A stretch of DNA of 64,000 nucleotides from Schistosoma mansoni (lineage: Eukaryota; Platyhelminthes; Trematoda; Strigeidida; Schistosomatidae). The position numbers and the translations under genes were made by a program. Location: positions 1,612,001 to 1,676,000 of the forward strand of contig NC_031500.1 of NCBI RefSeq assembly GCF_000237925.1, read 5' to 3'. The first letter of the stretch is position 1. Every line of letters starts with the position of its first letter. Below are positions 1 to 10,044 of the stretch, piece after piece. Under the pieces are notes generated by a model that was given only the letters and a program-made list of their open reading frames with translations, made no database searches and was not told the origin of the DNA.

Positions 1-345
1 AGAAAACAAAGTCTGACACATTTTTCAACCTATCATCCATTCAAATTCATTTGATTTTGTCGAATTGTATCTTCCCATTGATCTTTAGTACTGAAATTGA
101 TCAATCTCTTATTGGTATATGTGCATACTGTGCGTATTACCTCGAAATTGCCCTAGGTCACAAGGTTTATAAGCAAAGATGGATGATGGCTAACAGTGGA
201 ATCCAAGACACTCGTTTCATCCTATTTGGGACTCGTCAGCTTGATGCACCTGCATCTCAAAGTTGATATTCACTCTGGGACTCGGACGCCATCGAGTTAT
301 CCACTTAGCTACTGAGTCCTGATGGCCACCTGCTTGTACAATGGG
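1..345 (-). repeat. Family B tRNA-like repeat (SMalpha-like)
   Basis: On the minus strand it starts with a tRNA-like head (GGACTCAGTAGCTAAGTGGA, then a B-box-like TCGAGT region, partly decayed), followed by the hammerhead and a ~150 bp tail that recurs at 8290-8440. The layout matches the SMalpha retroposon/satellite described in schistosomes. Confidence 0.65.
199..250 (-). ncRNA. Hammerhead ribozyme, family B copy
   Basis: On the minus strand it reads CTGACGA, a stem II of GTCCC-AAATA-GGAT type, then GAAA and a short stem III before the cleavage region. Stem I is weakened (ATCAAG against CTTGGAT). Core residues look intact; activity is uncertain. Confidence 0.6.
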
Positions 346-384
346 GTGAAGTTTTAGATTCACTTGGTATTGTTTACTTATATC

Positions 385-540
385 TTCCCATTATTTGGAG
401 CGAACGGCTTTGAATTCGAGTCCCAGAGTGAACACCAACTCTGAGATACAGGTACATCCAGCTGACAAGTCCCAAACAGGACGAGACGCGTGTCCTGGAT
501 TCCACTGTTAACCACTATCCATCTTTGTCTATCATCTATT
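385..540 (+). repeat. Family B repeat, plus-strand partner
   Basis: Contains the B-box-like TTCGAGTCCC and a hammerhead whose core is decayed (CTGACAA and GAGA). It faces the minus copy at 1-345 head to head across about 40 bases. Confidence 0.6.
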
Positions 541-834
541 CCTTTAGATTATACGGTTACAATATAGTAACTACTTAGAAGAGTATAGTTAGTTTGTTAC
601 CAAGTGTAAAATGCTTATTTGTACTTATCAAGAAATAGTATGAGTACAATTCAATTTGTACTTTACCAATGATTTCATCCATTGTTAATAATGACAATTA
701 TATTTTGTACTAATGTATACAATGGATATCTATTTATAATGAAACAAACTATAAATAGGAGTGAAAGTATGACTGATATTATGATGAGGATAGGGTTTGT
801 GTAGATTTTAGTCATTTTATTCGTTGAATTCATG

Positions 835-985
835 AGTCAATTTAAGCTAAAGATTAAGTGTTCACACACGAGACCGAAAGGATCTTGAGTTCGAATCCTG
901 TGTATTGGATCGTGGATGTACATTGCTGAAGAGTTTCGTATTAGGACGAAACGGTCGTCCAATACTTCCACATATTCAATGGTTG
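835..985 (+). repeat. Family A tRNA-like repeat, decayed
   Basis: B-box-like GAGTTCGAATCC, then a degenerate ribozyme (CTGAAGAG … GGACGAAACGG). Confidence 0.5.
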
Positions 986-1149
986 CTTAGCTTACATAGA
1001 CACATGAATTTATAATTTTTATTATATTATAACTACTGACCCATTGATACTTAACAGTTTTCTATTCTGCATTATTGAATAGTAATCCATCATTCAAATT
1101 GTAAGCAATTTTCATTTGATCATTTTTACTAACTATACTACTATTTTAA

Positions 1150-1315
1150 TGGATGAATTCATGAGTCAATCTAAGCTATACGGACGTTTCTTCCCTAATA
1201 TAAGACTCCTCAACAGTATGTATCCACAATCTTGTATATGGGACTCGAACCCAGGACTTTCAGTCATCCACACAAACAAATAACCTCTAGACTATTGAGA
1301 CGGTATCCAACGATC
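1150..1315 (-). repeat. Family A repeat, decayed
   Basis: Minus-strand copy with GGGTTCGAGTCCC box and remnants of the ribozyme. It lies about 330 bases upstream of the sulfotransferase start. Confidence 0.5.
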
Positions 1316-1580
1316 TTAATGTTTGATTATTCCATCAACCAACCGACAACCTTATGTTATTGCCTTACATCATAAGATTATATAAAGAACAGTTATTTTT
1401 TGTCGATTTACATTATCTTATTAGTAGTATCATACCTAACCTAAATACTTATCATTATGATCAAGCAATAAATCTCTTTTTTTTCTTTTTTTTTCTATAA
1501 TCTACCTCTCTATGATCATTCATAATGATCATGATCAATGAACTATTGGCCTAAAATGATCACTATTCTTCAATAATCAG

Positions 1581-1588
1581 TATATAAG
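1581..1588 (+). promoter_or_regulatory. Possible TATA-like element upstream of the sulfotransferase
   Basis: TATATAAG lies about 55 bases before the chosen ATG. In such AT-rich DNA the match may be chance, and no transcription start can be read from sequence. Confidence 0.2.
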
Positions 1589-1640
1589 TAGTATCTCTTC
1601 ATTGCATTCAATAAATATATATATATATATATCGAGTTAT

Positions 1641-1952
1641 ATGTCAGAATCATCAAATGACTTATTGGTTATTGGAGCTGGTCTACCAAGAACTGGTACA
1701 AAAAGTTTAAAAAATGCTTTAGAAATCATTTATCATAAACCATGTTATCATATGACTGAAATTATAATTAAACAACAAAATGATATAGATAAATGGCAAA
1801 AACTATTTGATGAAGCATTGAAAATGGAATCAACTAATGAATTAATAATTCAGGATGGACTGAAAGAGATCTTAAATAATTATGAAGCAGTAACCGATGT
1901 ACCAGCATGTGGATTTTATAAAGAATTAATGAATATATATCCGAATGCGAAG
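1641..1952 (+). CDS. Sulfotransferase first coding exon
   Basis: This exon encodes residues 1-104 and ends exactly on a codon at AAG|gtaatt. It holds the PAPS-binding loop (R17, T18, G19, T20, K21, S22) and Cys35 in the KPCYHM context, a position I recall as altered in some oxamniquine-resistant worms; here the residue is Cys. Later it carries TDVPACGFYKELMNIYPNAK, matching the family's conserved stretch before the splice. It is the only first exon seen for either downstream terminal exon. Confidence 0.88.
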
Positions 1953-4900
1953 GTAATTTTGTTGGGTTGTTTTTTGTATTACTTTTAAATTTCAATAGTT
2001 GAGATCATGAGTCAATTGAAGGGTAGATTACCATGAAAAACCTGGAAGCAGTGGATGGCTGTTTCGTTCTAGTGTAAGACTTCTCAGCAGTGCTCATTCA
2101 CGATCCCATCTCGCGAGATTCGAATCCAAGACCTGTAGGTCTCGCGCGCGGACACTTAACCTCTAGATCATTGAGCCGGTCGGCATCAAACGGTGTTAGT
2201 GTGTAACTTCAACCAATCCACGAAATTGAACGACACATCCACTATTGTCTTCAGTGAGTTACTATCTCACAAAAGACCTGGTTGAACTCCACTGGTCACT
2301 GCTTCTCATTAGAACTACAGGAGATATCTTTTGAAGCCAGGCTCAGCGGTCCAGAGGTTAAGAGCTTTCGCATAAGACTGATACATCCTGCGTTCGAATT
2401 TCATGAGGTGTGATCGTGAGTGCACACTGATGGGGAGTCCCACCACAGGACGAAACGGCCATCCAGTGCTTCTAGGTTTCCCATGACGGTCTACCTTCAA
2501 TTGACCCATGATTTCAACTACTGAAATTACTATAATATCCACAAAACCCTATCAGATACTTATAAATTGGTAATATCCTAACAGTTATATAATTAAACAT
2601 AAGAAATAATATCATTCTATTCTAATATTAATGTTGATAAGTCTCTTGTGAGGTAATAACTCATTGAAGACAGTGGTGGAAGGTGGTTGAAGTTAGATTC
2701 AGTGGTCTAGAGGTTAAACGTTCATACGCGAGAATGAAGGTCCTGGGTTTGAATCCAACGTGTGGGATCATAAATGCGTACTGTTGAGGAGTCCTATATA
2801 AGGACAAAACGGTTAATCAGCGCTTCCAGGTTTTTAATGGTTGTCTTATTTATTTTAAACACATAAATATTGGTACAAAGGGGCACCAGATATAAATGCA
2901 CCACACGAATCTCATTTGATTTGTGTGAGGGCTGTGATACTGCCCAGGTGCCCAAATCGAAGTAGGTGGTTTTCTTAGGGGGCCACACCACCAGCTTTTG
3001 ACCTAAAGATCTGATCCACAAGGCAGTGGAGTATCGTGAGGAGATGTAGTCCCATGGTAGCCGGTGACCAACAGTTGGTTCATACGCCATTCGTTCCTTC
3101 AGGATACTAGAGCCAGCCGATGTGCACCATTGGTTTGGAATCAGGGTTTTCCAACTCCCCTAGGTGGAGATTCCGTGTCCACGAACCCAGTTAAAGCGCC
3201 GGACATTCGCTTTTCGTCTTCTCAATTCCGTAAACAACACCTGTGGTGCGAGAAGGCAGTGAGTAGGACTTATTTGGCAGAGGCTATATACGCGTGGCCG
3301 TCTGAGAGTATTTCTAGAGGGAGAGCGTACTCTCCCCACTCTCGGCCATACCAGGGCATTTGGGGGCCTTAGTTGAAATACACATTATAGATACTCGGAA
3401 ATATCAAAAGCCTTAGAATAACTGAAACTTATGATAACCACGATCTGTCTGCCTATTTAACCAATATGTAGCTTATCTGATATTATTTGATTTTATCAAC
3501 AATCAAGGAAGGTTTCACTAATCACAAATGATAATCACAGTACTATATTATTCATTATTTATGGTTGAGAAATGTACACAATCCAATACTGACACAGATT
3601 TGAAGGAAACATGGTCGTCGGTAGTCCTGAAATTCATGCGAGTGATCCTTAGTTTCATTTCCAAAGATCATACTGCTGAAAAGTAATAAAAGAAGGAGGA
3701 AAAAATGTAATTCATTCTATGTAGTTCGAAAATGATCTTTTATTGATCTAAATGACAATGTCCACATAAATTTATGGGAGAATCTACACAGTTTCCTGAA
3801 TGGTCAAGAGTGCACATGGATTACTTTCAGATAAAACACAACCTATATTTAGTTGGTTGGCGTTTTTTGTTTTTTAGCAAGGTTGTTTTCTACAGGATGA
3901 GGTTGCTGACTCTATACCCAATTCTCCTCCTTTACTCTAGCTTGAGATAGGTAATAAGTCTAAATGAGCTACAGGAGGATTGCCCAAGACAGTGTTCGAT
4001 GGAGAATGCTAGTGAGTGGCCTATGCTCCTCCATGATGAGTAACAGGCGTAAGTAAATAAGTCAATAATATTTGTTTGGAATAATCCTTGATGTACGTTG
4101 TAAAACGTTAGTGGAAAAGATAATAGAAAACAGTTTATCTTTATCTATAAATCTCTTAGACATTAACAACGTTGCATGCCGGCCACCTCAGTGGTATAGA
4201 GGTTAAGCGCTCGCGCGAGAGACTGATAGATCCTGGGTTCGAATCTCGCGAGGAGGGATCGTGGATGAGCACTGCTGAGGAGTTCCACAATGGAACGAAA
4301 CAGCCGTTCAATGCTTCCAGGATTTCCATGGTGGTCTACCTTCAATTGACTCGTGATTTCAAAATCTGTAGGATTTAGTCATACAAATCATAAGATAAGC
4401 ATCTCACACAAGACGTTTTTCTCTCCTTTTAGAACTACATCCAAAGTATGAAAGATAAATATGCTACTTCTATGATAACCTTTATACATGTCAATTTGAA
4501 TGAATGAGAGATTACCAAATCAGATAATTCCTTAAGAAGTATTCACATTGTCAATTTTCAGATCAACTTATCATCTATAATAATCACATTAGTTTCTTGA
4601 ATGACATGAATTAGGTCAAATGTATTCAAGTAATTATAAAAGATGATTTGTAAGACGGTATCACTGACATAATAATCTGCCTAAATAGAGAGTAACTTAT
4701 CAAATAGCAATATTACAAATGATAAAATGATCTAAATACTGAAAAAAATTGGAGTAGTGTGTGCTACTGATGTCGACAGATATAAGTAGTATGTATCATT
4801 AATTGAAAGTGAAATGTCTATTGGCAGAAGGTTGCCCCCCCAAATTCATAAGAGCTCCCAAATACCCTGGTGCGTCCGAGAGTGGGAAGAGTACGCTCTC

Positions 4901-7046
4901 CCTCTAGAAATACTCTCAGACGGCCACGCGTATATAGCCTCTGCCAAATAAGTCCTACTCACCGCCTTCTCGCACCACAGGTGTTGTTTACGAAAAAGAG
5001 AAGACGAAAAGTGAATGTCTGGCGCTTTGACCGGGTTGGTGGACACGGAAAGTTCACCTAGGGGAGTTGGAAAACCCTGATTCCAAACCAATGGTGCACA
5101 TGAGCTGGCTCCAGTATCCTGAGGGAACAAATGGATTATGAATCAATCGTTGATCACCGGCTACCATGGGACTACATCTCCTCACGATACTCCACTGCCT
5201 TGTGGATCAGATCTTTAGGTCAAAAGCTGGTGGTGTGGCCCCCTAAGAAAACCACCTACTTCGATTTGGGCACCTGGGCAGTATCATAGCCCTCACACAA
5301 ATCGAATGAGATTTGTGTGTCGCATATATATCTGGTGCCCCTTTGTACCAATATTTATGTGTTTAAATAAATAAAATAATAATTAGAGGGTTAAGAAGAT
5401 TGAAGAGAAGAAAACAAGAATAAGAACAGAGAGTGATTGGTATGGAAACTGAAGAACAGTGAAGTTCAAGACGATTGATTAATATTTTGTAAATGAAGTA
5501 TTTGGAGCTTTCATCATTCTTCTGAACGACATCAACACAAACTTCGGGTAGAAGCTCCACAACCAAACCATCCAGCTCACAGAACAAAACTCCATCAAAA
5601 AAATACTCTATCAGATTTTAAAGGTTGGTTAACTTTTAATAACAATAATAAACATAAAAATAATGTGTAAACAATATGAGACCTGATCACTCTGGATAAT
5701 ATTACCAGGGTAGGTTTAAGGTAAGAACAAACTGTTTTTGAATACATAAAAGGGGGTTTGAATTTTTGTATGGCTAAGGCATCACATAAACCTTAGTATA
5801 TGCCCTTTCACACTTTTATACAACACCACAAAAGCCGAGTTAAAATCAATCTTAATGACCTGTTTCGATTATATGTTTAACAATAGAGGATGATGAATGT
5901 TTATCCTCTACTCTTATTGGGTCATTCGATTCTAATTATTTCTGGAACCATTTTGGTATATGTTCACACATCATAATTTTCAGATCACGATTGCTCCTCC
6001 TCTATGTATGTGTGACCACACACACAAATTTAAATTGGTAAACCCAGTGGGATGTGATACAATTGAAGCTAGAGCACCATGGAAAACCTGGAAGCACTGG
6101 ATGGCCGTTTCGTCCTATTGTTGGACTCCTCAGCAGTAAGCATCCACAATCTCGCTTCTCGAGATTCGAACCCAGAACCTACCAGTCTCGCTCTAGAGCA
6201 CTTAACCGATAGACCACGGCTGAGGAGTCCCACAATAGGACGAAACGGCCGTCCAGTGTTTCCAGGTCTTCTTTGGTGGTCTATCTTCAATTGACTCATG
6301 ATTTCAACTATGGCACCATTATCTTCCAGATGACCAGTAGTCTTTGTCAACAAGTGTCACCTTCAATCTACGGTTCCCTATAAAGACTATAAATCATCCC
6401 AAATTCATTACAACTACTCTTAAGGTGACTTGAGGGTGATTTGGTAACAAGTGCCACTGTTGATCCACAGTTCTCTGTCAAGACTTCCAGTCTCCTGAAT
6501 TCATTACTAACTTGTACATGTTTTAGTCCATTCATTCAATGTTTCATATCTGAGTTAACAAGCAAATATATATATTATTTCTTTGATAACCCTTTTCAGG
6601 TTCTATTAACAATACGTGATAAATATGATCGGTTACATAGTTTACGTAAAGTAGTCTTACCCAAATCAAATGATCCATGGAAATTAAAAATTGAAGAAGG
6701 TGATAAAGTCTTAGGACTTAATTCAGATTTCTATAAATTAACTGAAGACTCATTAAAGTTTGCATTTCAAAAAGATGATCTTAATTTTGATGATGATCAA
6801 GTACTCCTTGAATGTTATGATGAGTATAATAGAATGGTACAAGAAACTGTACCATCAGATCGTCTTCTAGTACTTCGTCTTGGTGATGGTTGGGAACCAT
6901 TGTGTAAATTTTTAAATGTGGAGATACCAAATGGAATAGATTACTCTTGTATTAATTCTCATCATCAGATGACACAATTAACAGAACAATTAATTAAACA
7001 TCAATCATTAGATACAATCATACACATGTTCCCCGATTGGATATAA
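1641..7046 (+). CDS. SULT-OR: Sulfotransferase of the oxamniquine-activating (SULT-OR) family, two-exon form with terminal exon a
   Basis: Joining 1641-1952 to 6600-7046 gives a 252-residue protein, close to the ~257 residues I recall for the schistosome enzyme. Members transfer a sulfuryl group from PAPS and, in S. mansoni, activate the prodrug oxamniquine; the natural substrate is not settled. The P-loop-like PAPS site PRTGTKSLKNA is at residues 16-26. Terminal exon a carries VLLTIRDKYD, PKSNDPWK and LGDGWEPLC, very like the S. mansoni protein as I remember it. The donor is AAG|gtaatt and the acceptor ttttcag|GTT, both phase 0. I chose the ATG at 1641 because the upstream in-frame ATG lies beside a TA repeat and adds residues unlike the family. 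The enzyme has no signal peptide and should be cytosolic. Its single intron is full of A and C repeats. AATAAA lies at 7120-7125. It could be an orthologue or a paralogue of the characterised gene. Confidence 0.88.
1998..2330 (-). repeat. Family A repeat with its ~135 bp linker
   Basis: Minus strand: linker (2196-2330), tRNA-like head with GGTTAAGTGTCCGCGCGCGA, B-box region, then a decayed ribozyme. The same linker recurs at 9101-9230 and 60915-61120, so the full unit is about 330-400 bp. Confidence 0.65.
2335..2530 (+). repeat. Family A repeat
   Basis: Plus-strand head and B box; the ribozyme core reads CTGATGGG and is probably inactive. Together with the copy at 1998-2330 it forms a head-to-head pair in the sulfotransferase intron. 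Confidence 0.6.
2690..2848 (+). repeat. Family A repeat interrupted by a C repeat
   Basis: tRNA-like head and decayed ribozyme ending abruptly at GTTTTTAATGG, where the tail of the C copy begins. The C element seems to have landed at its 3' end. Confidence 0.55.
2843..3372 (-). repeat. Family C dispersed repeat, near full length
   Basis: Oriented so that its 3' end is the (AAAT)n-like tail at the low-coordinate end. The ~530 bp body has no lasting reading frame on either strand. Marks are a 5' end rich in GCTCTCCCTCT, a middle TTGGAAAACCCTGATTCCAA, and a 3' AATATTTATGTGTTTAAATA. The tail suggests spread through RNA with LINE help. I do not recognise the family. Confidence 0.65.
3975..4052 (+). 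mobile_element. LINE family X, extreme 3' end of the coding region
   Basis: Resembles QDSVRWRMLVSGLCSSMMSN, then AACAGGCGTAAGTAAAT. The same C-terminus (…GLCS..GNRRK) occurs in several other places in the window. Confidence 0.45.
4178..4362 (+). repeat. Family A repeat, well preserved
   Basis: Complete head (CTCAGTGGTATAGAGGTTAA), B box GGGTTCGAATCTC, ribozyme and the common 3' end CTTCAATTGACTCGTGATTT. Confidence 0.7.
4269..4318 (+). ncRNA. Hammerhead ribozyme, family A copy with compensatory stem II
   Basis: Core CTGAGGA (4275-4281) and GAAA (4297-4300) are intact. Stem II is GTTCC/GGAAC, five pairs, where other A copies have GTCCC/AGGAC. Stem I GCACTG faces CAATGC with one mismatch, and stem III has an A·C mismatch, so self-cleavage may be weak. 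Confidence 0.65.
4840..5380 (+). repeat. Family C repeat, near full length
   Basis: Plus-strand copy ending AATAAATAAAATAATAAT. It faces the minus copy at 2843-3372 within the same intron, so a ~530 bp inverted pair about 1.5 kb apart is present. Confidence 0.65.
5685..5995 (-). repeat. Dispersed repeat E
   Basis: Reverse complement of the 57060-57290 stretch: TAATATTACCAGGGTAGGTT pairs with AACCTACCCTGGTAATATTA. Part of its other half is rearranged. Class unknown. Confidence 0.5.
6063..6312 (-). repeat. Family A inverted (head-to-head) pair
   Basis: A minus copy occupies 6063-6216; at once, from CTGAGGAGTCCCACAATAGG, a plus copy follows to 6312 without its own tRNA-like head. The shared ~95 bp arms could fold back on each other. 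The right-hand ribozyme has lost its matching stem I strand. Confidence 0.65.
6091..6143 (-). ncRNA. Hammerhead ribozyme, family A copy in an inverted pair
   Basis: Minus strand shows CTGAGGA, stem II GTCC/GGAC with loop AACAATA, then GAAA and CGGCCATC. Stem I keeps ACTG/CAGT. It lies in the left arm of a head-to-head repeat pair. Confidence 0.6.
6600..7046 (+). CDS. Sulfotransferase terminal exon a
   Basis: A 149-codon last exon with stop, opening after ttttcag in phase 0. It contains the second PAPS-contacting region (TIRDKYD), the conserved LGDGWEPLCKFLNVEIP, and a 26-residue C-terminal tail ending MFPDWI that terminal exon b lacks. Residue 115 is Arg (CGG), where exon b and my memory of the S. 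mansoni enzyme have Trp. The DNA is AT-rich and clearly coding. Confidence 0.88.
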   Translation, partial: VLLTIRDKYDRLHSLRKVVLPKSNDPWKLKIEEGDKVLGLNSDFYKLTEDSLKFAFQKDDLNFDDDQVLLECYDEYNRMVQETVPSDRLLVLRLGDGWEPLCKFLNVEIPNGIDYSCINSHHQMTQLTEQLIKHQSLDTIIHMFPDWI

Positions 7047-7119
7047 GATAGTCATGGAAACAATATCCAATACATTTAACTTTCATAATCAAATACTGAT
7101 GTTCATTGATGTTAAATGA

Positions 7120-7125
7120 AATAAA
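7120..7125 (+). terminator. Polyadenylation signal AATAAA after terminal exon a
   Basis: A canonical hexamer about 75 bases after the stop codon, a usual distance for a schistosome 3' UTR. Confidence 0.5.
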
Positions 7126-7217
7126 GTAATTCAATTTGTAAAGGTATTTTGATGATATTTTTTTTTATCAGAATGGGGATTTGTGGATTGTTTGAAGTTA
7201 GACAATAGTGCTGTTGA

Positions 7218-7405
7218 ATGCTGGCCAGCTCAGTAGTCTATTGGTTAAGTGATCGCGGGCGAAACTGATAGGTCCTGGATTCGAATCTCGCGAGGCAAGA
7301 TCGTGGACGCGCACTGCTGAGGAGTCCCACAATAGGACGAAACGGCCGTCCAGTGGTTCCACGTTTTCCTTGGTGGTCTAGCTTCAATTGACTCATGCTT
7401 TCAAT
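7218..7405 (+). repeat. Family A repeat, well preserved
   Basis: Sits 170 bases after the stop of sulfotransferase terminal exon a, in sense orientation. If that transcript reads past AATAAA at 7120, a self-cleaving RNA would lie in the downstream region. Confidence 0.7.
7309..7358 (+). ncRNA. Hammerhead ribozyme, family A, nearly intact
   Basis: Stem I GCACTG (7311-7316) with CAGTGG (7351-7356), core CTGAGGA (7317-7323), stem II from 7324 to 7338, GAAA (7339-7342), stem III CGG/CCG without a real loop, and GTC giving a predicted cut after 7350. The very short stem III is typical of schistosome satellite hammerheads, which act best as dimers. Confidence 0.75.
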
Positions 7406-7714
7406 TATTTTTGTCATTATCATTATTAGTGCTCATTTTGTTATATGGTCTTATTTTATATACATGAAAACCGTTTCTTCACTCTTACGTGTTCATTCAC
7501 TTGATCCTCTTAAATTATGTAACCTCTTCAAATCCAATTTCATTGATTATGTAATCCATCTTATCAATCTTTAATTCTAGTGATCTTATGTAAACCCTTC
7601 ATAACCTCTTAAATTATCAAGAAATCCACTTTATATTCCTACAGACCTTGTTTGATTATTGTATAACCCATCTCTTATGTTACTAATTCCAACTCCATAT
7701 GACCTCTAACCTGT

Positions 7715-7885
7715 TCTTGAAGATTACTTACGCCTGTTACCCCCAATGGAGCTTAGACTGCCGACTAGCATTCTCCAACCCACTCTATCCTCAGCCTTCC
7801 TTTCTAGTTCTATCCAACTTTTGTTCATTCTTCTAATGTCTGTCTCTATTTCTCGGAGTAATGTGTTCTTTGTTAAGTAAGCAAG
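7715..7885 (-). mobile_element. LINE family X 3' fragment
   Basis: Minus strand, from the NRRK end (TTACGCCTGTTACCCCCAAT) back through the [21 protein letters not shown] part. Confidence 0.5.
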
Positions 7886-8089
7886 CTGGATGGTTTGGTC
7901 GTAGATTTTTCATTGTTCTTCTGAACGACATCATCAGCATAAACTTCCGGTAGAATTGAAGTTTAATGAGTTCAATTCTTTAAATGTAGTCACTTCTTCG
8001 ATCTTATGATAGAATATTTCAAAGAGAACTAAATATAGCATTGATGATTATACAAAATGATAATTAAGGAAATAGATAAAACATTAGGA

Positions 8090-8440
8090 AGTTTATAAGC
8101 ATTGATGGATAGTGGCTAGGAGTGGAATCCAATACGCACGTTTCATCCTATTTGGGACTCGTCAGCTGGATGTATCTGCATTTCAGAGTTGTGTTCACTC
8201 TGGGACTCGGACCCATTATCGTCCACTTCAAACGCGATCGCTTTATCCACTTAGCTATTGAGTCCTGATGGTCACCTGCTTGTGCAATGGGATAAAGTTT
8301 TAAATTCACTTGGTATTGTTTATTTGAATCTTCCCATTGATGTTTTAGGACTGCAGCTGATCAGTCTCTCTCTTATTGGCCATAAGTGCATATTGTGCGT
8401 ACTGCCTCTATATAGCCTTAATTCACAAGCATTATAAGCA
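8090..8440 (-). repeat. Family B repeat, near full length
   Basis: Minus-strand unit with tail segment (8290-8440), tRNA-like head and ribozyme, all recognisable. It lies between the two sulfotransferase terminal exons. Confidence 0.65.
8124..8175 (-). ncRNA. Hammerhead ribozyme, family B copy
   Basis: Minus strand has ATCCAG, CTGACGA, GTCCCAAATAGGAT, GAAA, CGTGCGTA and TTGGAT. Stem I uses a G·U pair and stem II a G·U closing pair. All conserved core bases are present. Confidence 0.65.
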
Positions 8441-8569
8441 AAGATAGAAGTTTCTTTAGAATTATAGGGAAAAAAGGAAACAAAATCAAAGTTACTATAC
8501 AGTAAAAGTAGTTTTACTAAACTCATTTACAATTATCTGGAGACTTAAATGTTAGATTTACATTGAAAC

Positions 8570-8850
8570 TAACTATATGACAATCGACTTTGTTCACCAA
8601 GACATACACAATGTCACATTTTGATGAGACTGTAACTTATGAATGAACCATTCATGTAGGTTTTGAATTTTGGCACGAAATTCACTGATTCATTTGGTTA
8701 AATATCATTTTGGCATTATAGTTGATATCACTTCATCATGAAAACATCAAATGTAATTCCTAATGCTGATTCCTCACACTAATCTATAACCTTCATTTAA
8801 CTTTGATAAACGGTTGGACATTCCGAGGTCATTTTTTTGCGTTGCTCAAA
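8570..8850 (+). repeat. Dispersed repeat G
   Basis: Shares order and sequence with 54330-54600 (CATTTGGTTAAATA, GTGATGAAAAC, CCTCACACT, TATAACC-TTCATTT). Class unknown. Confidence 0.45.
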
Positions 8851-8893
8851 TATCATCCATAAATTATAATCTCATCATGTACTTTAATATTAT

Positions 8894-9230
8894 ATAGTTG
8901 AGATCATGAGTCAATTAAAGTTAGACCACCATGGAAAACCTGGAAGCACTGGACGGCTGTTTCGTCCTATTGTGAGACTCCGCATCAGTATGCATCCACC
9001 ATCCCACCTCGCGAGATTCGAATACAGGATCTATCAGTCTCACGCGCGAACACTTGACCTCTAGACCACTGAGCTGGCCAGCATTCAATGGGCATTATTG
9101 TCTAACTTCAACTGATCCACGAAATTAAGTGACACATCCACCATTGTCTTCAGTGAGCCACTATCTCACAACAGACCTGGTTTAACTCCACTAGTCACTG
9201 CTTCTCACTACAACTTCAGGAAATTGGATT
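8894..9230 (-). repeat. Family A repeat with linker
   Basis: Minus-strand copy; the linker 9101-9230 closely matches 2196-2330. The ribozyme core carries an insertion (CTGATGCGGAG) and is probably dead. Confidence 0.6.
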
Positions 9231-9302
9231 ATTAATTTATACAGATAATCCAAATACAGATGTATGTATGCTAAACTTTTTGTTCAATTATCAAAATTGT
9301 AA

Positions 9303-9385
9303 TACTTACTTACTTACGCCTGTTACCCTTCGTGGAGTAGCATAGGCCGCACATCAGTATTCTCCATCCAACTCTGTCCTGGGCA
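9303..9385 (-). mobile_element. LINE family X 3' end, short
   Basis: Only the last ~80 bases of the coding region, directly upstream of the D insertion at 9474. Confidence 0.4.
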
Positions 9386-9473
9386 AAAACTCTAACCAGA
9401 AAAACGATTCAAAATTGTAACGCCTGTTTACTAATTTTACAAATAATCATTTATGTATGATTTATCAATATCC

Positions 9474-9981
9474 CGACCTTTGCTGCTACCTTGACGTGGT
9501 GGTCAGGCTTGATTATGAGCCAGTCGAGCTATACTGGCTGGAACAATCGTTCCTCAAGGTCCTACCATGCCAGACAGGTCGGTTGAGGAATGATAAGACT
9601 AAAAGCAACAAGCCTAAGGTCCGAAGGCGAAGTCGTACTGTCGACTGTACAGAGGTGTGTCGTCGATGCTGCCTTCCCACAAGGAGGGGTGGGGTTGGAA
9701 AAGGTCGACCCTAAAAATGTACACCTCGCCTTATCCCACGGATTTCCATCTCCGACGGTAAGGTCCTTTGAAGAACGGAGCTAACATAAAAACTACCCAC
9801 AAAAAGGTCGTGTGTGACCGACCTCAAGCAGTTGTCCTTTGGGCACTGCGATCACGCTCTCAGCTCATTAAGATCACTTATAATCCAATTTCCTCTTCAG
9901 ATACCTCTAGAAGAACCCTTCCACGGTGTAGACAACCAGGAAGTGATAACTACCCTCATACCTCTAACAACACTCAACAAC
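9474..9981 (+). mobile_element. Family D retroposon with 13-bp target duplication
   Basis: A ~510 bp unit starting CGACCTTTGCTGCTACC, flanked by TTTATCAATATCC at 9461-9473 and 9982-9994. It has no long tail and no coding frame shared by all copies. It lies 64 bases before sulfotransferase terminal exon b. Confidence 0.7.
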
Positions 9982-10044
9982 TTTATCAATATCCATGAAT
10001 AAACATTGAATAATAATTTCATTTATTTATTATCTTATGTTTAG

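Noticed and set aside
850-910. tRNA gene suggested by B-box-like GTTCGAATCC
   Set aside because: No tRNA cloverleaf can be formed. This and all similar sites are heads of family A or B repeats. No true tRNA gene was found in the window.
2794-3372. Overlapping open frames on both strands with recurring peptides such as [16 protein letters not shown]
   Set aside because: The same peptide recurs in every copy of repeat C on both strands and with frame breaks, so it reflects the repeat and not a protein family.
9457-10002. Several frames of 60-85 codons before sulfotransferase exon b
   Set aside because: They fall within a D retroposon and recur at its other copies; codon pattern is not protein-like.
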